Source: CAZKHG01 sp964552655
Lineage (GTDB): Bacteria; Bacteroidota; Bacteroidia; Bacteroidales; Tenuifilaceae
Direction of reading: 5' to 3'
NCBI GenBank assembly: GCA_964552655.1
Contig: CAZKHG010000010.1
Span: forward strand, 1-64,000
DNA: 64,000 nt
How positions within the stretch are numbered: position 1 is the first letter of the stretch; every line of letters starts with the position of its first letter. Under the pieces are notes generated by a model, which worked only from the letters and a program-made list of their open reading frames with translations, made no database searches and was not told the DNA's origin. Position numbers and translations under genes: made by a program. Positions 16,938 through 25,355 of the stretch are shown piece after piece.

Positions 16938-19370
16938 ATGACATTCAGGGTAATAAATGATAATTTTTATTTAAACGACAAAAAGATTTTTCTTAACTCA
17001 GGAGAAATTCACTATTTTAGGATTAAGCGCGATCTTTGGGGTAAGCATTTACAGGCAGCAAAAGAAGCCGGGTTGACTAATGTGAGCAGCTATGTTCCCT
17101 GGGCATGGCATGAGCCGGAAGAGGGAATTTTTGACTTTGACGGGAAATCTAACCCTGAGCGTGACCTTTTAGGCTGGCTAAGAATCTGCAAGGAGTATAA
17201 CCTGAGCTGTATTGTAAAACCGGGCCCTTTTATTTTAGCAGAATTCCGGGGCGCCGGGTTGCCTGATTGGTTTATGGAGAAATATGGCCACGAGGTCAAG
17301 ATGCGAAACAGCAAGGGTGAAATTGTGCAAAGCGATGGAGTTAGCCTGTTCCACGAGAAATACCTCGAAAAAGTAACACTATGGTATGATAAAATCATGC
17401 CATTGATCAGCCAGCATGAGTTTTCTTCCAATGGCCCAATTATTATGATGCAGATTTGCAATGAGATTGGTGTTTTCTCCTGGTTGGCCCATCAGGCCGA
17501 TTATTGTAAACCGGCTAAAGATCGTTTTATTACCTATTTATCGAACAAATTTGCCAGCATTGATGAGATAAACAGCTTGTGGGGAACAAGCTACAATGAT
17601 TTTGCATCCATTGATCTTCCTCCGGATGGAAGACTCCCTTATGAATCAAAAGGTGATCGTGGACGTGATTACGAATGGCATTGCTTCTGGAGAACATACT
17701 ATGGCGATTACCTAAGGATGTTATCAAAAATGGCGAGAGCAAAAGGGGTAAAAGTTCCCATGTATCACAATCTTCCCGGCTGGATATATGGTAGCGGGTA
17801 TGAATTCCCTGTAAACATCACGATGTACGAGGATTTATATGGCGAAAAGAGTGACATAATTTTTGGGGTGGATCATATCCCGGAATTCCAATCCCATAGG
17901 AACATGCATGATGACCGTATCATAAACGATATAACCCATGCAATGCAAGGGGAAAAACCGCTTTTTGCTGCTGAGTTTCAATGCGGATCCCGCGAACATC
18001 ATGTGGTTACCAATCCACGGGAGTTGGAACTTTTTTACAAGGCAAGCATTGCCAACGGCTTGACCGGATGGAACTACTATATGTTTTCACAGGGACGAAA
18101 CCCTAACAGGAAAGGCTATTCCGGCGATACCTTTTACTGGTTTAATCCGCTAACTCCTGAAGGTGAAAGAAATAGTGCCTTCCCATTGATCAGCAGGATG
18201 AGTAAGTTGGTCAGTGTAACTGAGGATATTATTGTTAATGCAAAACGAAAGGCGGAAATTTGTGTTCTTTTTTACCCTCCATACTATGCTACCGAGCTGG
18301 AAAGGCCAGTTGATGGCAGATGCGAACTCCAGTTCAACTATTCTGCCATCAGAAGACCTGCGTACTTTGATGGTTTGCTCAAAGTGCTTCAGGTTCTTAA
18401 TATTGATTACGATATGGCCGATTTGAGCCGATCATCAGCTGCTTCACTAAACAAGTACAAGCAAATATGGGTTTTCTGCACCGATGAGATGAATGCAAAG
18501 GATCAGCAAACCATTGTTGATTATACCAAAGATGGTGGCAATACGGTCATTTTCCCTTATCTCCCCGATCGGGAGATGTCACAAAAACCCTGTACAATTA
18601 TCCGCGACGCGCTAACTATCATTCCTGCCGGTAAAGAAGTAATTGATTCACCGTTGATAGATGTTTTTGATTTGAAAGATATCAAGTGCGCCAACCCGCA
18701 AATCACCTATTCGGAAGATTCGCTGAAAGAGGCTGAGGTTATTGCCAGAACATTAAAAGGCTCAATATGTGGTTTTAGCAAAAAGCTGGCGAAGGGAACA
18801 GTTTTACACCTTGGAACATGGCTTGGTTTTGATACCGAAGGGCACAAACCCTCTTATAAGGCTTTTCTGAATAGGTCCGGGGCTAAACTTCAACAAACAT
18901 CTGCCAGCAATGATTACATTACGGTTAGGGAACGATTCACCGATACTGGTTCTGCCATTCTTTTTGTTGGCAACTATTATAACGAGGAGCAAATTGGCAA
19001 AATAGTTTATACTCATCCTGCTGGTAATGAATCAATATCAATTCCTTACACCAGGGTTGATATGGTGTGGCCACCTCTATATGGGCTGTTAACACCTATT
19101 AGTTTGAAACTTTCTAATGATTTAAGATTACTACATTGCACTTCAGATATCATAAATATTGTGGTACAGGACAAACAGATTCAGATTACCCTTTATGGCG
19201 ACCGGGATATGTTTGGGGAGATGGTTTTTGAGGGATCGGATTGCAAAAATTTAGCACATGTTACAATTGATGGGAAATCTCTTAACATTAATCGCGACAT
19301 TAAACGTGTTGCTATAACATACAGCCACAAGCACAAGGAGGTGTCGGTTTTAAGTATCAAAATGATATAA
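16938..19370 (+). CDS. GH35-family enzyme, probable beta-1,2-oligoglucan transglycosylase/glucosidase
   Basis: The 810-residue protein has no signal peptide, so it is cytoplasmic. The N-terminal TIM barrel is clearly GH35: GEIHYFRIKRDLWGKHLQAA, GLTNVSSYVPWAWHEPEEG, KPGPFILAEFRGAGLPDW. The acid/base is Glu176 in MQICNEIG and the probable nucleophile is Glu346 in FAAEFQCGS. Both motifs deviate from ordinary beta-galactosidases (ENEYG and EFWxGW). Family knowledge: a GH35 protein from an Ignavibacterium album endo-beta-1,2-glucanase cluster was shown to be a glycosyltransferase acting on beta-1,2-gluco-oligosaccharides. The linked GH144 and GH94 genes make that activity more likely here than beta-galactosidase. 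C-terminal domains from about residue 430 are beta-rich. Confidence 0.82.
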   Translation: MTFRVINDNFYLNDKKIFLNSGEIHYFRIKRDLWGKHLQAAKEAGLTNVSSYVPWAWHEPEEGIFDFDGKSNPERDLLGWLRICKEYNLSCIVKPGPFILAEFRGAGLPDWFMEKYGHEVKMRNSKGEIVQSDGVSLFHEKYLEKVTLWYDKIMPLISQHEFSSNGPIIMMQICNEIGVFSWLAHQADYCKPAKDRFITYLSNKFASIDEINSLWGTSYNDFASIDLPPDGRLPYESKGDRGRDYEWHCFWRTYYGDYLRMLSKMARAKGVKVPMYHNLPGWIYGSGYEFPVNITMYEDLYGEKSDIIFGVDHIPEFQSHRNMHDDRIINDITHAMQGEKPLFAAEFQCGSREHHVVTNPRELELFYKASIANGLTGWNYYMFSQGRNPNRKGYSGDTFYWFNPLTPEGERNSAFPLISRMSKLVSVTEDIIVNAKRKAEICVLFYPPYYATELERPVDGRCELQFNYSAIRRPAYFDGLLKVLQVLNIDYDMADLSRSSAASLNKYKQIWVFCTDEMNAKDQQTIVDYTKDGGNTVIFPYLPDREMSQKPCTIIRDALTIIPAGKEVIDSPLIDVFDLKDIKCANPQITYSEDSLKEAEVIARTLKGSICGFSKKLAKGTVLHLGTWLGFDTEGHKPSYKAFLNRSGAKLQQTSASNDYITVRERFTDTGSAILFVGNYYNEEQIGKIVYTHPAGNESISIPYTRVDMVWPPLYGLLTPISLKLSNDLRLLHCTSDIINIVVQDKQIQITLYGDRDMFGEMVFEGSDCKNLAHVTIDGKSLNINRDIKRVAITYSHKHKEVSVLSIKMI

Positions 19371-22300
19371 ATGATGATGAAAGGTTCTCACGGGCTGTCA
19401 GCCGGCATTCTGGATAACGGGGCATTAAGATCATTTGAGGTTGATCCTGTCAGGATAAGCCTAAAGGAGGCAACACCTTATTCGAAGCTAAGTGCAAATA
19501 TTTACCTCAGGAAAAGGGCTAACCCGCTTGAATATACTGCATTGATAGGTCCGGAAAGCAACAGCCGGTTTGAGATTTATGAGAATGCTTTCGTTGCAAA
19601 AGGGAGTTGGAGCGGACTTAAATATTGCTGTAGCTTGCAATTTTCATCCTCAAGTTCGACCTGGCAATGGCAGGTTGATATCAGAAATGAGAACCAACAA
19701 ATCGTAGAACTTGATCTGATTTATCTTCAGGATATTGGGTTAAAACCTGTAAATGAAAGTTCAGTCAACGAGTATTATGTTGCTCAATACGTAGAACGAT
19801 TAATTCTTGAGGATCAGAAATACGGATCGGTTGTTTGTTGCAGGCAGAATATGAGAGGACCAACCGGCAATCCGTGGGTGATGTTAGCAAGTAAAAATTA
19901 CGCCTTATATGCAAGTACCGATGGGATGCAATTCTTCGGGAAATCATATAAAGAAACAGGAATCCCCGAGGGCTTGGTTTGCGATACGCTTGGAGGAGAA
20001 TACGCCGGAGAATCCTCTATTGTTGCATTGCAGGAAAAACCTTTTAGGTTACAACCGGAGAGTACCCACACCTCAACTTTTATAGGTAATTACATTTCCG
20101 ATCATCCGCAAGCTACATCTGCGGATGACCTTATTCATCTGCCTGAGCTTTTTTCTGAATTTGAGAGAGGAACTGAAATTGGAGCAATGATCAAACAATT
20201 TTCTCCCTTAAGAAATATCTTCAACACCTCTCCATTCCTGCCAGCTGATGATTTAAACAGTGAAGAATTGAAGCGTTTCTTTGGTGAAAACTGGAGGCAT
20301 ATTGAGGAGGATAACGGGAGGGTTATATCATTCTTTTACAACAAAAACAGCCATGTCGTTTTAAGGCCAAAGGAGAAATTAGTCGATCGCCCTCATGGCC
20401 ATATCATGCAGGCGAAAGCGGGATTAGTTCCCGATGAAAATATCGTTTCAACCACTGCATACGCCTATGGTGTTTTCAACTCACATTTAACCCAGGGGAA
20501 CACTAATTTTAATATTTTTCTTTCGGTATCATCGAGCCAGTTTAACCTTAATACCGGGACCGGGCAAAGGATTTTTGTTGAAATTGATGGGCAAAAATAC
20601 CTTTTAGGTGTTCCATCAGCCTTTGATATGGGTTTGAATTACTGCCGATGGATTTATAAACATGGCGATTTCTGTATGCAGGTTCGCACCTGGACTTCCA
20701 AAACCGCACCACAAGTAAATTTGGACATTGAACTTTTAAGTGGTAATAAAGCTAATCTGTTAATCACCAATCATTTCGATGAGAATAATAGCTGGAAAAT
20801 TGATTATGGTGATTTACTGGGTGAATACCTGGCAAAACCCGATCCAAAATCTTTAATTGCAGGTAAATATACCAACCCGCAATTTAAAATCTTCATACAG
20901 GATTCTGATTCAAAATACACAGTCTATAATCAGGAAACCGATGGCAGCAACCTGTTCATCATAGATGTTCAACAAGCAACCAGTTTTTGCCTGAGTTTTA
21001 TTGGGGAGATTTGTGAGTCAACCAATATAATCATTTTTGACAACCCTGAAAAACAGTGGCTTGAAGATTACAACGATGCTCAAAAAATGTGGTCGGATTT
21101 CTCACTGAATCTTTTCCTGCATGGGGAGAATAAGGATGCTGCTGCAATTCAGGAAACTCTGCCCTGGTTTGGCATGAATGCCCTTACACATTTCTTAACA
21201 CCTTACGGTTTGGAGCAATTCAGCGGTGCGGCCTGGGGAACGCGAGATGTATCCCAGGGCCCAATCGACTTGCTTTTGAATTTAGGTAAGTTTGATGAGG
21301 CGAAAATAGTGCTGCTCAAAATTTTTTCCAATCAAAATCCTGATGGTGGTTGGCCACAATGGTGGATGTTCGACAGCTACACAAATATCAGGGCGCATGA
21401 GGCGCATGGAGATATCATCTACTGGTGCATTATTGCTCTGGCCAACTATATTGAAATCACTGGAGACATAACTATTTTAGATTCCATTTTACCTTATTAC
21501 CATGAGAAAGGTACCGGTTTTGCCGAGAAGACACCACTTAGCGAGCATGTTGAAAGACTGATTCAACTGATCACCAGCTCATTTATTAAAGGAACTTCAC
21601 TGGTTCCTTTTGGCGGGGGTGATTGGAACGATTCTTTGCAGCCAGTTAGCAGAGATTTGGCCCAACGGATGATTTCCAGCTGGACTGTTGAGATGAACTA
21701 TCAGGCATTTACCCAATACCAGAAGGTTTACAGGCTGACAGGAAATGCAAGAAAAGCCGATGGGCTGAAAAAAATCTGCAATAATATCAAAGATGATTTC
21801 AATAAATATTTAATCAAAGATGGATTGGTTGCCGGTTATGGGTTGGTTGAGGATGATGATACCATAAGCGTTTTACTTCATCCCTCGGATCAAATAACAG
21901 GGATTCATTACAGCATTCTGCCCATGAATCGTGGTATTATAAGCGGGATTTTTACCCGGGAGCAGGCATTATCCCATCAGGATGTTGTGGAAAAGCATCT
22001 GAAAGGGCCGGATGGTGCCCGGTTAATGGATCGCCCCATTAAATACAAAGGAGGGATTCAATTCATATTTCAGCGGGCAGAAAGCAGCACATTCTTTGGC
22101 CGGGAGATTGGTTTAATGTACGTGCATGAGCATATCCGGTATGCCGAATCGCTTGCCATAATGGGGAAAGCAGATGCTTTTGTTTATGCATTGCGACAAG
22201 CAATCCCAGTAGAGTATCGCGATTTTGTTGAACAGGGCGATATCCGTCAATCGAATTGCTACTATAGCAGCTCCGATGTAATTTTCAGAAACCGCTATGA

Positions 22301-22694
22301 TGCAGATGAACATTACGATGAAGTTAAAACTGGCGGTTACCAGCTAAAAGGAGGCTGGCGGGTGTATTCAAGCGGACCAGGAATTTTCATTGGTTTGATT
22401 ATTTCAAGGTTGCTCGGTTTGCGGATTGAGAGCGGGAAAGTAATTGTTGATCCGGTAATGCCATTTTCCTTCGATAATTTAGCTATAAGTCTGAACTTTT
22501 TGGGTTACCCTTTAACTCTAAAATACAGGGTTACAGAAACCCAATTTAGTCCAAAATCAATTACCATTAATGGGGAAAGGGTTAAGTTTGAATACGAAGA
22601 TAATGCTTATCGCAAGGGAGGGGCAGTAATCCTTAAAGAACAATTTTTAAGCCTGATAAGTCAAAAAGAGAATATTGTGGAAATAATATTGTAA
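19371..22694 (+). CDS. GH94-family phosphorylase, probable 1,2-beta-oligoglucan phosphorylase
   Basis: ATG at 19371 immediately follows the GH35 stop, so translation is likely coupled. The 1107-residue length fits the long SOGP-type subgroup of GH94 (about 1,100) rather than cellobiose phosphorylase (about 800). An N-terminal beta-sandwich leads into an (alpha/alpha)6 catalytic domain with GAAWGTRDVSQGPIDLLL, NPDGGWPQWWMFDSY, HGDIIYWCIIALANYIEITG and the general-acid motif GGGDWNDSL (Asp751-Asp754), then a beta domain (GPGIFIGLIISRLLGLRIE). No signal peptide: cytoplasmic. It should cleave beta-1,2-gluco-oligosaccharides with phosphate to alpha-glucose 1-phosphate, saving ATP. This gene is the best substrate marker of the locus. 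Confidence 0.88.
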   Translation: MMMKGSHGLSAGILDNGALRSFEVDPVRISLKEATPYSKLSANIYLRKRANPLEYTALIGPESNSRFEIYENAFVAKGSWSGLKYCCSLQFSSSSSTWQWQVDIRNENQQIVELDLIYLQDIGLKPVNESSVNEYYVAQYVERLILEDQKYGSVVCCRQNMRGPTGNPWVMLASKNYALYASTDGMQFFGKSYKETGIPEGLVCDTLGGEYAGESSIVALQEKPFRLQPESTHTSTFIGNYISDHPQATSADDLIHLPELFSEFERGTEIGAMIKQFSPLRNIFNTSPFLPADDLNSEELKRFFGENWRHIEEDNGRVISFFYNKNSHVVLRPKEKLVDRPHGHIMQAKAGLVPDENIVSTTAYAYGVFNSHLTQGNTNFNIFLSVSSSQFNLNTGTGQRIFVEIDGQKYLLGVPSAFDMGLNYCRWIYKHGDFCMQVRTWTSKTAPQVNLDIELLSGNKANLLITNHFDENNSWKIDYGDLLGEYLAKPDPKSLIAGKYTNPQFKIFIQDSDSKYTVYNQETDGSNLFIIDVQQATSFCLSFIGEICESTNIIIFDNPEKQWLEDYNDAQKMWSDFSLNLFLHGENKDAAAIQETLPWFGMNALTHFLTPYGLEQFSGAAWGTRDVSQGPIDLLLNLGKFDEAKIVLLKIFSNQNPDGGWPQWWMFDSYTNIRAHEAHGDIIYWCIIALANYIEITGDITILDSILPYYHEKGTGFAEKTPLSEHVERLIQLITSSFIKGTSLVPFGGGDWNDSLQPVSRDLAQRMISSWTVEMNYQAFTQYQKVYRLTGNARKADGLKKICNNIKDDFNKYLIKDGLVAGYGLVEDDDTISVLLHPSDQITGIHYSILPMNRGIISGIFTREQALSHQDVVEKHLKGPDGARLMDRPIKYKGGIQFIFQRAESSTFFGREIGLMYVHEHIRYAESLAIMGKADAFVYALRQAIPVEYRDFVEQGDIRQSNCYYSSSDVIFRNRYDADEHYDEVKTGGYQLKGGWRVYSSGPGIFIGLIISRLLGLRIESGKVIVDPVMPFSFDNLAISLNFLGYPLTLKYRVTETQFSPKSITINGERVKFEYEDNAYRKGGAVILKEQFLSLISQKENIVEIIL

Positions 22695-22774
22695 TCATCT
22701 GTAGATATAAACCTAATAAGTAATTTACCTTAATAATAATTAGGTAATGATAGCAATACGGGCAATACTAAATT

Positions 22775-24853
22775 TTATTCTTTCCCGAGCAGCTGCTTTA
22801 GTTCTCTTAAAAGGAGAATCTTATCTATCGGTTTTGGAATAAAACCATCAAACCCGGCGTTTCGAATTCGCTGCTCATCGCCTTTCATTACAGATGCTGA
22901 AATTGCCCAGCAGGGAATATGCCTAAACTTTTCAACTTTTCTAAGGTTTGAAAGCAGCTCAAAACCATCCATTTCGGGCATTTTGATATCAATAATGAAT
23001 AAAGCAGGGCTTAAAGATTCAATTTTTGAAAGGGCTTCCCTGCCGCTGGTATAACAAAGCACCTTAAGCTTATGGCTCTTAAGTATAGAAGAGAGTAACA
23101 GAAGGCTGCTCTGATTATCATCTACAATTACTAGTTGTTCTTCGTTAAAAGTTGTCCCCAGCAGATTCTCAATTTCCTGTTTGTCTTCGAGATGATTAGT
23201 TGAGCAAGGCTTAGTATCATTAAAAATTAGTGTAAAAGCACTTCCTTTTTCAGGCTCACTTTCTAACAATATTGTACCGTTAAGCAGTTCTACAAGCCGT
23301 TTTGTGATTGTTAATCCCAAGCCGGTTCCAATATTTGCCTCGTTGTTTGGATTGATAATCTGTACAAAGGGAGCAAAAATTCGCTCCTGATCTTCTTTTG
23401 AGATGCCAATCCCAGTATCTTTTATTTTGACGATGATCTTTTGGGTAACAGTATTCGGGATATCAACAGCATCAACACTTATAGAGATTCCTCCCTTATA
23501 CGTATATTTAATCGCATTGCCAATTACATTTAACAGAATCTGCCTGAACCGGATTTCGTCAATCAGGTAGCAGGGTTTAACATTATCAGAAATATTGACC
23601 TTGAAATCTAGGTTTTGTTGTTCCAGTTTCAGCGAAAAAAGCCCTTCAATCTCATGGATAATCTCGGCAATTTTGACTGGTTTATTAGCAATGACAATCT
23701 TTCCGGCCTCAATTTTTGAGAGGTCGAGCACATCATTGATCAGTTTCAACAGGGTCTTCCCGTTCTCTGATATGATTGAAGCAAACTCCCGATCCTCATC
23801 GCTGGCAACCCGTTCCTGTAAAAGTTCAGCGAAACCAATAATGGCGTTCATCGGCGTCCTGATTTCATGGCTCATGTTGGCCAGGAATTCGCTTTTTGCC
23901 CTGTTGGCAGCATCAGCCTGATCACGGGCAATTCTCAGCTCTTTTGCCCGCTTGCGCCACATATAAGAGAGGTAAATTGATAATATCAGGATAGCGAGTA
24001 ATCCTGCAAGACCCAACCAAAACGATTTCTCCTGATAGAATTGTTTATACTGAATTTTTACGAAGCTGTTATATATCTCAGTTTTTTCATTTGTGGTTAT
24101 TGAGTTTAGCCCCTTCTGGAGAATCCGGGCAAGAATGGGGTTGTTCTTTGGTATGCCAAACGATAGTTTATAGTTGTAATTAAAAAATCCGGCAACTCTT
24201 AAATTTCCTATCCCTTCTTTATTGATATAATATGAGGCCGAGGGCAGATCGGTTATAAACGCATCAAACTTATAGAACGACAGATCGGTTAACCCCTGCA
24301 GAACGTTCTCAACATAAATCAGGTATATTCCCTCGTGATGTTTAGATATATATTCATACGTAGCGTAGTTGTGAATAACGGCAACTTTTTTCCCTATCAG
24401 ATCCTTAAAGGACAGGTTTTCTTTAATCTCATCCCTTACAATTATTACATTTTGAGATTCTACAAAAGGCTCTGTGAATATGAGGTATTCATCTCTTTCT
24501 GGAGTTTTTTGAATGCAAGAAATAAAATCAAATTTACTGCTATCCACGCTATTAAGAATGTACTGCCAGGAGGGGAATCGCTGGACTGTTATTGGTATTT
24601 TTAACCGGTCCCGAATAATTTTTATATATTCTGCTATTACACCGTTAAAATACCCTTCATCATCAAAATACTCCATGGGGGGGTAGGACGGATCGGGGGC
24701 AGCAACCAATGGGCGATTTAGAGAATTTACCCAATCCCTCTCCTCTTTGGTCAGAGGATCTGTATAATCTGGCTTTTGGCAACTAATCAGGAGCGTAACA
24801 GAAAAAACAAGAAATCCTGTTATCTTATAGGTTGATTTAAGGTTTAGGTTCAC
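22775..24853 (-). CDS. Hybrid sensor histidine kinase with periplasmic solute-binding (SBP_bac_3-like) domain
   Basis: GTG start at 24853. The 692-residue protein has an N-terminal signal (LLISC, possibly lipidated or acting as an anchor), a periplasmic amino-acid-binding-protein-like domain (about 40-265: NRPLVAAPDPSYPPMEYFDD, YIKIIRDRLKIPITVQRF, KKVAVIHNYATYEYI), a membrane helix (about 279-298), HisKA with His329 in MSHEIRTPMNAIIGF, HATPase_c (about 440-555, IKDTGIGISKEDQERIF, GTGLGLTITKRLVELL) and a C-terminal receiver with Asp622 (FIIDIKMPEMDGF). It converges on the GH94 gene. It has no HTH, so its output must be through phosphotransfer. Whether it senses a glucan or an unrelated solute is not shown. 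Confidence 0.92.
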   Translation of the reverse strand: MNLNLKSTYKITGFLVFSVTLLISCQKPDYTDPLTKEERDWVNSLNRPLVAAPDPSYPPMEYFDDEGYFNGVIAEYIKIIRDRLKIPITVQRFPSWQYILNSVDSSKFDFISCIQKTPERDEYLIFTEPFVESQNVIIVRDEIKENLSFKDLIGKKVAVIHNYATYEYISKHHEGIYLIYVENVLQGLTDLSFYKFDAFITDLPSASYYINKEGIGNLRVAGFFNYNYKLSFGIPKNNPILARILQKGLNSITTNEKTEIYNSFVKIQYKQFYQEKSFWLGLAGLLAILILSIYLSYMWRKRAKELRIARDQADAANRAKSEFLANMSHEIRTPMNAIIGFAELLQERVASDEDREFASIISENGKTLLKLINDVLDLSKIEAGKIVIANKPVKIAEIIHEIEGLFSLKLEQQNLDFKVNISDNVKPCYLIDEIRFRQILLNVIGNAIKYTYKGGISISVDAVDIPNTVTQKIIVKIKDTGIGISKEDQERIFAPFVQIINPNNEANIGTGLGLTITKRLVELLNGTILLESEPEKGSAFTLIFNDTKPCSTNHLEDKQEIENLLGTTFNEEQLVIVDDNQSSLLLLSSILKSHKLKVLCYTSGREALSKIESLSPALFIIDIKMPEMDGFELLSNLRKVEKFRHIPCWAISASVMKGDEQRIRNAGFDGFIPKPIDKILLLRELKQLLGKE

Positions 24854-25142
24854 TCTCCTGAATATTTTCAGGGCAATTTAGGGTTTAGGAGTATTAAATA
24901 AAAATCAAATCGGCTGAACTATCATTTTTTTTGACCAATAAAAATAATTTGAATTACTAATAAATGCGATAAAACCACAAAGCACACAAAGGATATCTCT
25001 AAGTTCACGAAGAGCTAATATTTAAAATTTTCACATCGGGTACTTTGTACTACCCTGGTTTCTTTTGTTGGTAAATTATAAACAAGACTTCAGATAAATA
25101 ATATTATCAACCATTGCTGTCCGATAAAAAGCCTTAATCCCT

Positions 25143-25160
25143 GCCCACCGGCAGGCGGGC
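25143..25160. repeat. GC-rich imperfect palindrome
   Basis: GCCCACCGGCAGGCGGGC pairs four outer G:C bases, then two more after a mismatch. It stands out in AT-rich surroundings. Similar GC-rich palindromes occur dispersed in Bacteroidota genomes; copy number here cannot be judged from one window. Confidence 0.55.
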
Positions 25161-25196
25161 TCTGCGAGGAATTTCTTTCACAATATATTCTACTAT

Positions 25197-25253
25197 TTTA
25201 CAACACTTTAACAGCTACGCTGTAATTCGCTGTAAGCGATAAAGTATTGTAAA
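25197..25253. repeat. Nested hairpin, REP-like element
   Basis: Outer arms TTTACAACACTTTA (25197-25210) and TAAAGTATTGTAAA (25240-25253) pair at 13 of 14 positions. Inside are two smaller hairpins, CAGC-TAC-GCTG and TCGC-TGTAA-GCGA. Such a cloverleaf-like non-coding unit resembles REP or small palindromic repeat elements. There is no T-tract, so it is not a simple terminator. Confidence 0.6.
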
Positions 25254-25355
25254 TTAAACAGGCCATCCTGTGTCGATTTCCCCGCAGGGGATTGACTTGA
25301 TATAGGTTTTGGTATAATAATAAGATATTAGTTGTTCAGTAATGATTATCAACAA

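Larger units (their letters stand above)
24854..25355. other. Gene-free 500-bp gap rich in inverted repeats
   Basis: I see no credible gene. The gap includes an AT-rich part next to the kinase start (24854-24960), the word AAAACCACAAAG at 24971-24982 that recurs inverted at 45093-45104, a GC-rich imperfect palindrome (25143-25160), a nested hairpin (25197-25253) and a short TCCCC-GGGGA palindrome (about 25280-25291). The composition jump around 25141-25160 suggests an inserted short repeat element. Confidence 0.6.

Noticed and set aside
22695..22774. Terminator between GH94 and the hybrid kinase
   Set aside because: The short imperfect inverted repeat around TTTACCTTAATAATAATTAGGTAA is too weak and lacks a T-tract to call.
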